DNA of 64,000 bases. Origin: Euborellia annulipes (taxonomy: Eukaryota; Arthropoda; Insecta; Dermaptera; Anisolabididae). Location of the stretch: assembly GCA_023213315.1 (NCBI GenBank), contig JAKCPI010000307.1, positions 17,612 through 81,611 of the forward strand. The letters run 5' to 3'. The notes beneath the pieces were generated by a model, which searched no databases, was not told where the DNA came from, and saw only the letters and a program-made list of their open reading frames with translations. Made by a program: the position numbers and the translations under genes. The first letter of the stretch is position 1; each line of letters starts with the position of its first letter. This document shows positions 10,801-20,270 of the stretch, one piece after another.

Positions 10801-12188
10801 GAAAATACTGAGAGCATAAACACACCTTAGATTCTGTGCGGCGAGTGTAGCTGTAGCAGTTTAACATAAAGGTAACCTCCAATATCACCTGGATACATCC
10901 AACTAACTTCCTTTGTTCCAAGTAATTTAAGAGCCATAATTTCTATTAATAGTATAAACTCACCTATTTTTGCAGAGCTCAAAGAAAAATAGGTGAGTTT
11001 ATACTATTAAAGAAATAGAAATTACTGCTCTTAAATTACTCGGAACAGCGGAAGTTACTTGGATGTATTTAGGTGATATTGGAGGTTATGTTAAAGAAAA
11101 ATAATTTTTTCTTTTTTCAGTTTCAAGATTAATTTTTTTGCTGGTCGAGTAATCGCCGTGCACTTTGATCGGGGACAGTAAAATAACATTTGGAAAAGGG
11201 TTAACAAAACAACATCTCCTAGTTACTCTAAATCAGGGGCGTATATAGAAATTTTTTTCTATCCTATTCCTAATTTCTTTTCCGAACTCATTTTACACAA
11301 AAATATTTTTAAAATATTAGATATACCTCAGCCCCCGGGACCTCCTCTCAAAGACAAATTTTCATTAAAATTTATTTTTCATTCAAATTTTTCCGTTTTT
11401 ACCTGAGCCCGAGGGGCCGGGCCCTTTCAAAAACAAAAGATTTATTAAAAAATAGCTTATATATTGTTAATATATTTCATTTTTTTTATGGTGATCTCTA
11501 GGATATTTTCAATTACTTTTTGTATACTGCCTGAATTAATCTGCTCCCAAAATGAAGTGGGCTCTTGAAGAAATTCAGGTTTTTTGTTTATTGCTGTTAG
11601 TCTATGGAAAAGAGCTAACAGTTGCGGTTAAGCAATGCCAAGCGCGGCGAAAGCTCGGGTTGGTGACGCCGAGCAATCAGCGTGTGGAACGTCCCCCGGT
11701 AGCCATCGGTATTCTGTATTTTAAAAATAGGAATTAAAATTCAACCCCCTAAAAGTCGAAAAGGGTTTAAAAAGAAACCTGTTTTGGGACAGAGAAGCCC
11801 ATTCCTCAATTAATGCATCTGAAAGTTTTCTGTACTTAAAATTAAATTATTTATTTTTTATTAATTTCAAAGAATTAATATTTTTTAACACAATTTGATG
11901 GATCCTTGCCCAAAATCCAGAAAAGATTTTTAGATAATGCAAAATTATGCCTTGTCAATAAGTAAAAACGTTTTGTTTTTGTTTATTTAAAAGGGCATTC
12001 GTCGTGACCCGAAAATGAATTGGATTTGCAAAGCGGTTCACAAACACCGCGAACTCCGAGGCAAGACGTCCGCTGGCAAGAAATCCCGAGGACTCGGCAA
12101 AGGGCATCGCTTTAATCAAACCACTGGTGGTTCGAGAAGAGCTTGCTGGCTACGCCGCAATTCCCTACAACTGCGTAGAAAACGATAA
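7832..12188 (+). CDS. RpL15: 60S ribosomal protein L15 (eL15)
   Basis: eL15 is an rRNA-binding protein of the large ribosomal subunit. Four coding exons give exactly 204 aa, the normal eL15 length: 7832-8003, 8596-8732, 8917-9027 and 11994-12188. All junctions are GT-AG and keep phase (1, 0, 0). The start [20 protein letters not shown], the middle [18 protein letters not shown] and [10 protein letters not shown], and the end [18 protein letters not shown] are diagnostic. The ATG is the conserved family start, 7 nt after an acceptor. An AATAAA poly(A) signal is at 12246-12251. Intron 1 holds a hAT MITE, intron 2 a U14-like snoRNA, and the 2.97-kb intron 3 a nested foldback. There are no damaged codons, so the gene is almost certainly functional. 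Confidence 0.98.
8212..8521. mobile_element. hAT-like MITE in RpL15 intron 1
   Basis: It starts CAGTGATGGTGAACCT and ends AGGTTCGCCATCTCTG, imperfect inverted termini of the hAT type. The short motif TGACCCACG recurs four times inside it, towards both ends. I do not find a convincing 8-bp duplication, so it may be an old copy. Confidence 0.6.
8775..8845 (+). ncRNA. U14-like box C/D snoRNA in RpL15 intron 2
   Basis: Box C (AUGAUGA, 8780-8786) and box D (CUGA, 8837-8840) bracket about 50 nt. Immediately before box D is CTTCCTTGGATGT, identical to the 18S guide of U14 (SNORD14). It is complementary to ACATCCAAGGAAG in 18S rRNA and would direct 2'-O-methylation of the C equivalent to human C462. 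Box D lies 76 nt before the 3' splice acceptor (8916), the usual spacing for intronic C/D snoRNAs. The second U14 domain, complementary to 18S near its 5' end, is not visible, and the terminal stem is weak. Two more copies of this guide are at 15.85 and 21.4 kb. Confidence 0.75.
9170..11450. repeat. Nested foldback element in RpL15 intron 3
   Basis: Outer arms at about 9185-9290 and 11335-11440 are inverted copies (ending in the CCCGGCCCCTCGGGG type). A second pair, about 10340-10640 and 11085-11330, nests inside (for example GTGCACTTTGATCGGGGACA against its inverse). Between them sit two separate hairpins centred near 10777 and 10975. The 9360-10330 part of the left half has no partner and contains a SINE-like tRNA head (9838-9925). 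No transposase was seen. Confidence 0.8.
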
Positions 12189-12251
12189 TTTTAAAATTTT
12201 CTATATATATATTATTATACGATGGCATTGTTGTTGATGTTTAATAATAAA

Positions 12252-13040
12252 ACATCAAGAACTTGTAAATTGTCTTTTTCTTCACAAGCCTTAACAAGAT
12301 CGGAGAAAGAATAGACCAGCTGCTTTCTCGGTTCCATATTTCATCACTTTTATTAGGAAAATATTTCGATCATAACTTGGATACATGCAAACCAGATTAT
12401 TATGGATAAGTTTAGTTTATTTTTTTGGGACCCTGCGTCCGGTGGTAGTAAAAAAAAATTATTGACTTGGGTGGTTAAGAGAATATGTCAATATCAAGTG
12501 ATAGAGCTTTTAAGATTCGTTTTTTGCTAATTTTTAAAAAAAATTTTCATGCATTGTAGATTGCAGCATTGATGATGCTGGTAAAATATTTAGCTAATAA
12601 AAGTGACGAGGAACCGAGTGGCTTTTTATTTCTCCAAATCTTTATGAATTTTAAGTAATTTTGTATTCCCCTCCGCTCCATTTGCCTACACTCTTATGGT
12701 AATTTATTTTAATATTTATATGAAGATGGCAACCCTTTATAAGATCCAATGCAGACATTATGGCCTCTACAGCTAATATCTGCACTGATGATGGCGGTGT
12801 TCTGCAGCCCGGAATATTTGCAAATAAATAGTGCCTTTCTATGGTCGATAAAACGGTGCTGGTCTTCTCTCTTATTCATTCATGCCCTAATAAAAAGGCG
12901 ATTTATAAATAAAATAAAATTATTTTCTTCAATAAATTAATAATTAGAAAGAAAAAAAAAAGCATTTTATGTAAAAGATGAGTATCTGCATTTATTTGAG
13001 TTAATTTTTTTTATCTAAAAATTTTAATTTCTTTTTTTTT
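12252..13040. other. No protein gene found downstream of RpL15
   Basis: AT-rich sequence with no convincing coding potential. The only structured signal is the hammerhead-like copy at 12776-12828. Confidence 0.5.
12776..12828 (+). ncRNA. Hammerhead-like ribozyme with one core change
   Basis: CUGAUGA at 12785-12791, then a stem II closed by GGC/GCC, then GGAAUAUU in place of GAAAUAUU. UGCA before and UGCA after the core form stem I. The sequence after the cleavage site (TTGCAAATAAAT) is shared with copies at 38.9, 45.15 and 61.84 kb, so it belongs to the same repeat subfamily. Confidence 0.5.
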
Positions 13041-13044
13041 TCAG

Positions 13045-13095
13045 ATGAGGAAAATAATATATACAAATCCAAAATTGAATTAATAAATCCAAAAA
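13045..13095 (+). other. Exon-like block of unknown transcript
   Basis: A strong polypyrimidine tract and acceptor (TTTTTTTTTCAG, ending 13044) and a donor (AAAA|GTAAGT at 13096) frame 51 nt. It may be an upstream exon of the snoRNA host region that follows, but I cannot connect it and see no canonical snoRNA in front of it. Confidence 0.3.
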
Positions 13096-13568
13096 GTAAG
13101 TTTGACTTCATTTCTGAATATAATAATTATTTTAGTGAAATTGTTGCTTATTTGGCCGACGACATTCGCTCTGTTGAACTCTGACGAGTTGTACCTCCTG
13201 TTGCGGTATGCGTGATTATATACCGAGTATTTTTTTTTTAAACATTCACATTTTTTTCACATTCATACACACACATGCACACTTAGGCCATTTTCGGCCT
13301 TTCGGCAACTTAGGCCATTTAAGACTTGATTAAAACAAATAGGAGGGTAAGTAAAAAATGATCCGCAATGTAACTATAACTTTTCATACATTGTTCATAC
13401 TGAATTCTGTCCTTGTTTATTTTATTATTATGATGTTGCGGTCCTGCTATGAAAGTTTGATCCTAATTCCTCCATTTGCCTTCCTTTTGTTGCAGATAGA
13501 TCATGGCCTCTCCATGAGAAGTTTGCACCAAAGAGGAACAACGAGCCGATTTTTGTGATCGCAAGGTA

Positions 13569-14015
13569 CAGTGAGGGACAATATTAAGTCCCACCCATGC
13601 GTTTTCTACTTGTGATTATTTCATTGTTTTTAAAAAAATATTAAATATTTTTTAAATAAGAAATTATATATAATATTTAAGATATTATATATATCGCGTA
13701 GATAAGCCGCGAAACGGAAATTTATATAATTAGATATTACTTCATGTACCCGAAAAAAGATGTAAGGGGGTGCCGCCGGGAGTCGAACCACGGATCCACC
13801 GATTTGCGCTCAGTGTGCCCTTACGACTCGGCGGCACCCCCTTACATCTTTTTCGGGTACATGAAGTAATATCTAATTATATAAATATTTTTTAATGGAA
13901 ACATTCAGGTTAAACCTGAAAATTTCCAATAAAGATTTTCATTTTCTTTTATAAAAACAATGAAATAATCACAAGTAGAAAACACATGGGTGGAACTTAA
14001 TATTGTCCCTCACTG
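13569..14015. mobile_element. Tc1/mariner-type MITE (CAGTGAGGGACAATATTAAG family)
   Basis: Inverted termini CAGTGAGGGACAATATT and AATATTGTCCCTCACTG are flanked by TA on both sides, the Tc1/mariner target. Other copies lie at 18304-18754 and 30154-30364. This copy is enlarged by the hairpin at 13720-13888. Confidence 0.85.
13720..13888. repeat. Near-perfect hairpin with a tRNA-like sequence in its loop
   Basis: Arms of about 65 nt (containing CTTCATGTACCCGAAAAAAG and GTAAGGGGGTGCCGCCG) enclose about 50 nt that, on the minus strand, has a B-box-like GTGGTTCGACTCC and a 5-bp stem with a 7-nt loop GCGCAAA resembling an anticodon arm. The T-stem is poor, so this is tRNA-like rather than a tRNA gene. 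Related sequences are at 17360-17510, 36960-37090 and 37676-37760. Confidence 0.65.
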
Positions 14016-14175
14016 TACATCAGGGGCTAAAATCCATCAAAGACTTTCGGCAAAATGCAGGAATAGTGTCTTGCCACAGCGGAGTGTCTACGCATGGATT
14101 GAAAAATACAAAAATGGTCGCACAAGCGTTACGCATGAGGAAGGAGGATTTTTGAATTTTTCAATCCATTCATAG
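13990..14175 (+). pseudogene. Mariner-type transposase N-terminal HTH fragment
   Basis: An open stretch reads IHQRLSAKCRNSVLPQRSVY and then AWIEKYKNGRTSVTHEEGG. This is the helix-turn-helix segment of mariner-family transposases ('...W-K-F-K-GRTSV-DE...'). It stops soon after and is followed by its own inverted copy (to 14218), so it is only a fragment. The start codon falls in the neighbouring MITE end and is not meaningful. Confidence 0.6.
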
Positions 14176-15112
14176 ACACTCCGCTGTGGCAAGACACTGT
14201 TCCCGTATTAATGGATTTTGGCCCCTGATACACTTTCCGACCACAAAAACCGGATCACTGCTCGTTGTTCCTTTTTGGTGCAAACTTCTCATGGAGAGGC
14301 CAAAACAAAAGGAAGACAAATGGAGAAATTAGGATCAAACTTTCATAGCAGGACCGCAACTTCATATAAACTAGGACAGAATTCAGTATGAACAATGTTT
14401 GAAAAGTTAGGCATTCTTATTTAAGCCATTTGGTATCCAAATGGCTTAAATAAAATCATCGGACTGGGGTCCGAATCCTCGACCCTTGGTATGTATACAA
14501 GGCAGGCGCGCTACCAACTACACCAACTCCGAGGGCATCATTATTATTTTAGTTTAGGAGTATGATTTTATCATAGGACTTTTTATATTACCGATGGTTT
14601 CCTGGGGGGGGGGGGGGGGCAAACATTTATTTGACAACATAGACACCTTCATATTGTTACACTAATTGTTCAATCACCCGACAGCTCAAAATTATTCTCT
14701 TTCCTGTCCCACACTCCCCATGTTCAATTGCATTCCTTGTTTGATCGCCCTCTTGATGGGTAGCACCATCACCTCGCCGATTTCGTCGCTGGAGTTCAAA
14801 TACGCCCTGTACCAAAATGCAACAACTTTTTAAGACCAAAAATCGATCAGTTTATGATTTATTATTCAAATTGAATGGAATATTTCTTGATTCACTTTTA
14901 TGATAGCTTCATTAACATAAACATGAGTGAAATTATTAACAAATTCTAATACCTACAACAATGGCTTTAATAATGTAATTATTAATGAAAGCTTTTTTTA
15001 TTTTTTAGGAAATTTAACGAGAATCAAGCAAGATTACTGAATTTATGAATAGCAAAGGTACTATTATTTATTATTATTATTATTTTTAAAGCTATTTCCA
15101 AAATATTGATCT

Positions 15113-15181
15113 TTTCCATGATGATTTTAACATGCACTACCATCTGATAAATAATTGAAGATATTTTTAACTCTGACTTTT
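15113..15181 (+). ncRNA. Box C/D snoRNA candidate (U32-type guide), copy A intron 1
   Basis: Box C AUGAUGA 15118-15124, D' CUGA 15144-15147, box D CUGA 15173-15176, 75 nt before the acceptor at 15252. The stretch before D' (ACAUGCACUACCAU) can pair with GGUGGUGCAUG of 18S rRNA with one G-U wobble, the region targeted by U32. A near-identical paralogue is at 19621-19685. Confidence 0.6.
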
Positions 15182-15384
15182 AAAATTCTTTTTATTTAAA
15201 TTTATATAAAATTTTTTCCAAAAACATAATATATTTCTGTTTTTTTTTTCAGTTAGTACTCGATTATATGATTAACAGGGAAATGATTTCTGACAAAATC
15301 CTCTTGGCTTGTCCTAAGAAAGAAAAGTAGATGTCCTGCCAACTAGAGAGGTAGCTTGAATTTTATATTAGTAAAATTATTAAT

Positions 15385-15461
15385 TATAAATGATGAAACA
15401 ACATGCACCACTCTTAATAATATTCATTTATTATTATGAAGATTATGTTAATCTGACTCAT
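15385..15461 (+). ncRNA. Box C/D snoRNA candidate, copy A intron 2
   Basis: Box C AUGAUGA 15390-15396 and box D CUGA 15453-15456, 72 nt before the acceptor at 15528. It contains CAUGCACCAC, a perfect 10-nt complement of GTGGTGCATG in 18S rRNA. The D' box next to it is degenerate. Paralogues are at 18015-18079 and 20180-20256. Confidence 0.6.
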
Positions 15462-15842
15462 TTATTACATATATTATATTAATTTATTATTTTTTAAATT
15501 ACAAATAATAATAATCCTTTTGTTTTAGATAAGTCTCCATTGATTTTACTAATAAATAAAAAGAGAGAAAGAATTGAAATTTTTTCACGTCTTATTTTAG
15601 AGGCAAAATTGAAAATACGATTCGGTAAGTAATTAAGGATATATTTTAGAGGAAGGTGGAGTGAGAAAAAATATCGAATTTAAATAAATAAAAGCAAATT
15701 TAAGAAAAAATTCACTAGTTATGTTTTTTTTTTGTTTAAAAATCAAAAATTTTGTGTTTCAAATATTGAAAATTTCTTCATTTTATAAAAACAATAAAAT
15801 AATCACATGTAGAAACTTTTGGTCGAGCTTGTTTGTATTTCC

Positions 15843-15911
15843 TTTCATGATGAACTTATTTAATTTAATGAAAATAATGATTTTCTTAACTTCCTTGGAT
15901 GTCTGATAAAA
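15843..15911 (+). ncRNA. U14-like box C/D snoRNA, copy A intron 3
   Basis: Box C AUGAUGA 15847-15853 and box D CUGA 15903-15906, preceded by the U14 guide CTTCCTTGGATGT. The acceptor at 15982 is 76 nt downstream. Almost identical to 21366-21434. The U14 domain that pairs with the 5' part of 18S rRNA is not present. Confidence 0.7.
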
Positions 15912-16298
15912 TCTTGTATAAATTTTAAATTAAAAAAAAAAAAAACATTTTTATCTTTAACATAACTTTTTTATTTTTTTAGGAAATTTCAACTGATGGA
16001 AAGATATTAGCCTACAAAGGTGTATTATGGATACTGATGATGGTTTTGTAGAGGGGACCGTTGCCTGCCTCTCCGCGATGCAGTTTGCATTAATCAGAGT
16101 AAGAAATGTATTTTTATTCGTATTTATTTAAAATATTTTAGAAAAAAAACAAATATGAAATTGATTTCAATGCACTGAATGTTTGTAAATAGCTTTGATA
16201 TCGAATTGAACTCTGAACGTTTCAAATTATTATTTTGTTAACCTACAGAAACACTTCCAACTATTTTTTGATCTAAGATCATTGAATTTTTTTCTCTA

Positions 16299-16374
16299 TA
16301 AAAATGATGAATTTTTTTACATGCATCACCATCTGATGAAAATGATTGCAATATCTACTTTGAGTCTGATTATT
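16299..16374 (+). ncRNA. Box C/D snoRNA candidate (U32-type guide), copy A intron 4/5
   Basis: Box C AUGAUGA 16304-16310, D' CUGA 16333-16336, box D CUGA 16366-16369, 71 nt before the acceptor at 16440. The guide ACAUGCAUCACCAU again fits GGUGGUGCAUG of 18S rRNA, with a wobble at a different position from the 15.1-kb copy. Confidence 0.6.
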
Positions 16375-16508
16375 TTTCTAAATATTTATAAATTTTTTCT
16401 TATTTTTAATGCAATATATTAAATATTTTTTTCTTTTTAGGTTTTTTTTCTCGGACTTGGATTTCGCTTCACATACATATTTGCTTAAGGTTGTTCGGAT
16501 AGTACATC

Positions 16509-17554
16509 GTAAGTCATAATAGAATCTAAATTTTTTTAAATAAAATTAAAAATTTGAATGCCAAAATTCCTTATTATAATTTAGTCGTGACCTATCAGAG
16601 TTTATAATTGTATTAAGTTAATAATTTAATTACCAAAAATAATAAATGAATGACTTTTGACTTGAGCAGTTTTTCACGTAATATAGATCTGGCAACATTG
16701 CATTCATCAGCTGTTTATTTTAAATCTTAAACGCCTTCAATTTTATTTTATTTAATATATTACAAGGTTTAATGCAAATCATTTTAAACATAATGGACGA
16801 TTTGCGAGAAAAAATATTGTAAAATTGAAAAAAAAATGTAACTGACATAGAGATAAGACACTTATGTTATGCGACGTTGCCAGGCTGGTCTGACTCTCGA
16901 TGCTTCCTTATTTTTAAATATTGGCGACTGTCATTTTGGAGAATTTTTTGACTTTCTTGTTAAAATATCTTTAAAAGCGGTCGGCAGTAACATTTGATTT
17001 TATTTTTAACGTATTCCTCGGAAGTGAATTAATAAAATGTAAGTTTTTTTGTTTTTGTATCTATTGCAGAGGTGGCTATATAATTCGATATGTGTGAATT
17101 TCGTCGCTATTCCCCATAGGCTACATGTTAAATTTCAATTTTTTAAAAATTAATTACACGATAACCCTGGGTCAGATCTGCTTCAAAATTTTATTTTATA
17201 CGTATTTGATAGTGATTAATAACATATTAAAAAATTAGCTTTTAATCAGTTAAAGTGCTTTAATGTCCGAACAACCTTAAAAGGAATTGAAATTACTTTT
17301 TAGGTAAGATAATATAACAAATTTATAAATAATATTTCCTCCCTAACCGAGAGTTGCTCAACATGCCCTATCTCTAGACGACAGTGCTGCACTCGGCTGC
17401 CCCGACGAGAAATAAATACCTCTTAAATTGAAATGGTTCTTCCGTCGATCGACCCATCTTGATTACAAGCATAACACCGTCGTCTAGAAGTAGAGGATGT
17501 TGTGATTTCAGACCCCGCGATGCTTGTCTTTTTTCGGGTATTTTAGATAATTAT
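16509..17554. other. Unassigned stretch
   Basis: AT-rich. A donor-like junction (AAAAT|GTAAGT near 17038) after a moderately GC-containing block (16980-17038) could be a first exon, and an acceptor-like TTTTTAG lies near 17304. I cannot link them. The block 17360-17510 is an imperfect inverted repeat with tRNA-like remnants (CTCTAGACGAC and its complement). Confidence 0.3.
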
Positions 17555-17814
17555 TAGGGACCGACCGAAACAAGATTTTCAGCCGAAACCGAAACTTGTA
17601 TTTCCTATACAAAATTCATTTCATTTTACCTTTTTTTAGGGAGACACCAAATTTTTTCCGCCCCTTTTTCGCTTGGCGGAAAATTTTTTTCTCCTTCACG
17701 AAGAAATCATTTGATTTTTTTTTTTTTTTTTTTTTGCATGCAAGTCTCATCCCATCTTTTCAGACTCAAGTTTCGGCTAGTTTTGGGCCGAAACCGAATA
17801 TTCGGTCGGTTCCT
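17555..17814. mobile_element. MITE with AGGGACCGACCGAA termini
   Basis: Inverted termini AGGGACCGACCGAA and TTCGGTCGGTTCCT lie in an AT palindromic flank (AATTATT...AATAATT), so the target duplication is ambiguous. The interior has repeated GCCGAAACCGAA units. A related copy is at 49935-50195. Confidence 0.65.
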
Positions 17815-18014
17815 AATAATTATATTTGCACTAATTTAGTTTGGCTGGTCTCTAGATCGCCATCTGACCAATTAGAATAGTGGAAAATTTGTCCATCCTT
17901 TTATTGGCTAAATAACGTGCATTAGAGAGAACAAAAAACTCCTTTGCCCCTGGGTTTTTTTTTCTCCATCTTCTTATTTATATTTAGAAAGACAAGCGAC
18001 TTTCCTCTCGATTA

Positions 18015-18079
18015 TTTCCATGATGAGACAACATGCACCACTCTTAATTTATTCTGATGATTATGTTTATCTGAATTTA
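18015..18079 (+). ncRNA. Box C/D snoRNA candidate, stand-alone unit
   Basis: Box C AUGAUGA 18020-18026, internal CUGA plus UGAUG-like C' at 18054-18062, box D CUGA 18071-18074, 71 nt before an acceptor at 18145 that opens an exon-like block 18146-18212 (donor GTAATT). It carries the same CAUGCACCAC guide as 15385-15461 and is diverged from it. Confidence 0.55.
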
Positions 18080-18303
18080 AGCATTTTCTTATTCTAAATA
18101 GGTATAAAGTTTTTCGAAATTTAAAAATAAACTTTTATATTTTAGGCATGAAAAAATCAACTCTGAGAGAAAAAGATTCATTTATAATAAGACCAAGAAT
18201 ATAATCTAAATGGTAATTATAATCGATATTTTTCAACTCTTATGTAATAGCCACAAATAAAAACTTCCTTTTTTTCTCGTCTCTTAATTTGCTCCACAAT
18301 GTA

Positions 18304-18754
18304 CAGTGAGGGACAGGGCCGGAACTAGGAGATTTTTTTAGGGGGGCAAAATTTAATTTGCCGCCCCCTCCTTAAAATTTTCGCTGATCTCAAAAATTTT
18401 TTTTTTTCGCAGAATCAAATTATTCCGCCCGAAAAAATTTTTTTTGCCTTTTTTTTAGAGACGCTAAATTTTTGCCGCCCACGTAACCAGAAATTTTAAT
18501 CTTAATTTAATTGCCGCCCGGGGCACGTGCACCCACTGCCCCCCCCCCTCTAGATCCGGCCCTGGCGAGGGACAATATTAAGTCCCACCCATGAGTTTTC
18601 TACTTGTGATTATTTCATTATTTTTATAAAAGAAAATGAAAATCTTTATTGGAAATGTTCTAGGTTTGAACCATGAAAGTTTCTATTTATATATAATATT
18701 TTTTAAAAACAATGAAATAATCACAAGTAGAAAACCCATGGGTAACCCTCATTG
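18304..18754. mobile_element. Tc1/mariner-type MITE split by a hAT MITE
   Basis: It has the same termini as 13569-14015, with TA on each side. The element is interrupted at its left end by a hAT MITE (18314-18564). Removing one copy of the 8-bp duplication restores the terminus seen in the other copies. Confidence 0.85.
18314..18564. mobile_element. hAT-like MITE (CAGGGCCGG family), second copy
   Basis: Termini CAGGGCCGGAACTA and TAGATCCGGCCCTG; flanks GTGAGGGA (18306-18313) and GCGAGGGA (18565-18572), an 8-bp duplication with one mismatch. It is nested in the Tc1/mariner MITE. Confidence 0.9.
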
Positions 18755-19179
18755 TACGGTCAGCGCTACAAGTGCCTGATGTGCTCGAGAGTAGAGCGTT
18801 GAACTTAGGCAACCAAACCAATATACCAGGATACCGGTGGGCCATCAAATATATTTAAGGTTTTTTTTTAATAAAATTAAATTAAATTTTTACTTCTTTC
18901 TATTTCTATTTAACTCAATGGTTGATTAACGAGACAAAAAATTAACATGCAGATGACGTGTGTAGAAGCGTTGAATGGTAAATGAGAAATGTTCTTAATT
19001 TTGTTGCAACTATTCAAAAAGAAATATTTTTTATTATTTTAATAAATCTATTTATAAATTACTAATTTACTTGTTTGTAATTTTTTTTCCTCAAATTTAA
19101 TATTGTGGGCCTACGTCACAGATATATCCCGGGCCTCCTAAATGTGTTTCCAGTCCAGCCCAGTGTTCCGCTCTCGAGC

Positions 19180-19429
19180 CAAGGGCGGATACAGGGGTTG
19201 GGGGGGAGTAAGGGGGTAATTCCCCCTCCCAGAGATTTAAAAAAAAAAAAAAATTATTTTTAATGTAAAATTTTTAAAATTAATACTTAAAAATTTGATT
19301 TGTATTTATATTCTAGTAAACAAGTACAGAATGCGCCTTAAATTACCGAAATTAAGAATAAATTGTGTGCTGTGCGACGAGTCACTCCAGATTACCCCCC
19401 CCGGAGAAATACCTCTGGATCCGCTCTTG
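19180..19429. mobile_element. hAT-like MITE (CAAGGGCGGATAC family)
   Basis: 250 bp with a perfect 8-bp duplication TCTCGAGC (19172-19179, 19430-19437). Starts CAAGGGCGGATACAG and ends TCTGGATCCGCTCTTG. It contains a G run near the left end, a C run near the right end, and the family-specific TGTGCTGTGCGACGAGTCAC. Confidence 0.9.
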
Positions 19430-19620
19430 TCTCGAGCACATCAGGCAATTGTGAATTATTTAATAAATTTTCAAGTTATTTTTTACCATTAATATAAGTT
19501 TTTTATTTTTTAGGAATTTTAACGAGAATCAAACGAGATTACTGAATTTATGAATAGCATCTCTATATCCAAGGTACTATGATTATTATATTTAAAGCTA
19601 TTTGCAAAATATTTTGATCT

Positions 19621-19685
19621 TTTCCATGATGATTTTAACATGCACTACCATCTGATAAATGAAGATATTTTTACTCCTGACTTTT
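19621..19685 (+). ncRNA. Box C/D snoRNA candidate (U32-type guide), copy B
   Basis: Box C AUGAUGA 19626-19632, D' CUGA 19652-19655, box D CUGA 19677-19680, 77 nt before the acceptor at 19758. Same guide as 15113-15181. Confidence 0.6.
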
Positions 19686-19901
19686 AAAATTCTTTTTATT
19701 TAAATTTATATAAAATTTTTTCCAAAAAGATAATATATTTCTGTTTTTTTTTTTTCAGTTAGTACTCGATTATATGATTAACAGAGAAATGATTTCTGAC
19801 AAAATCCTCTTGGCTTGTCCTGAGAAAGGAAAAGGCCAAGTTGAAGATGTCCTGCCAACTAGAGAGGTAGCTTGAATAATTCCTAATTTTATCATTAGTA
19901 G

Positions 19902-20130
19902 AATTGAGAAGGATGAAGATAAATAAAATCTATAGATGATTTTCAGGCCAATTTATTTGGATTATCTCCTCCCGCTTTGAGTTAACGTTTCGGAGTCCAA
20001 ACGACTCCTTCTTCAAGACTTCAAGAATCAAATATGACCTTAATTCAATTTCTTATGATTAAATTAAGGACATATTTGATTCTTCTGAAAATCATCTCCA
20101 GATTTTATTTATCTTCATCCTTCTCAATAA
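19902..20130. repeat. Inverted-repeat element with hammerhead-like core
   Basis: Arms GAGAAGGATGAAGATAAATA (about 19903) and its complement (about 20110-20128). On the minus strand, near 19990-20030, UUGAAGA, a 6-bp stem II (GGAGUC/GACUCC) and GAAACGUU form a hammerhead core with C3 changed to U. Confidence 0.6.
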
Positions 20131-20179
20131 TATCCACCCCCTCTCCCACTATCTTCATCTGTTTTTTTGAATTATTAAT

Positions 20180-20256
20180 TATAAATGATGAAACAACATG
20201 CACCACTCTTAATAATATTCATTTATTATTATGAAGATTATGTTAATCTGACTAAA
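20180..20256 (+). ncRNA. Box C/D snoRNA candidate, copy B
   Basis: Box C AUGAUGA 20185-20191 and box D CUGA 20248-20251, with guide CAUGCACCAC. It is nearly identical to 15385-15461, but the intron 3' part has been displaced by the Tc1 insertion that begins 20 nt downstream. The last 45 nt are repeated at 21025-21068. Confidence 0.55.
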
Positions 20257-20270
20257 TATATATATATATA

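Larger units (their letters stand above)
13385..14400. repeat. Palindromic repeat with elements nested in its centre
   Basis: The arms at about 13385-13547 and 14257-14400 are inverted copies of each other (containing CTCCATGAGAAGTTTGCACC and its complement). Between them lie a Tc1/mariner MITE (13569-14015), a tRNA-like hairpin inside that MITE, and a hairpin carrying a transposase HTH fragment (14054-14218). Confidence 0.85.
15009..16508 (+). ncRNA. Putative non-coding snoRNA host transcript, copy A
   Basis: Exon-like blocks with acceptors and donors: 15009-15057, 15253-15350, 15529-15624, 15983-16019 and 16441-16508. Every intron between them contains a box C/D snoRNA candidate ending 70-77 nt before the next acceptor. 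Paralogous exons in copy B differ in length by amounts not divisible by three (98 against 108 nt; 96 against 62 nt), and the frame in 15253-15350 has a stop. The exons therefore look non-coding, as in animal snoRNA host genes. The start and end of the transcript are not visible. Confidence 0.5.

Noticed and set aside
13774..13845. Possible tRNA-Cys (minus strand, GCA in the loop)
   Set aside because: The base before the anticodon is C instead of U and the T-stem has two mismatches; the apparent acceptor stem is simply part of the long hairpin arms.
16030..16065. CTGATGATGGT...ACCG near 16034, resembling a hammerhead
   Set aside because: Stem II can close but GAAA and the cleavage triplet are absent; CTGATGA occurs by chance in such sequence.
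19759..19866. Possible protein exon (LVLDYMINREMISDKILLAC)
   Set aside because: Open here, but the paralogous block at 15253-15350 has an 10-11-nt length difference and a stop, and neighbouring blocks also shift frame; a non-coding snoRNA host exon explains it better.
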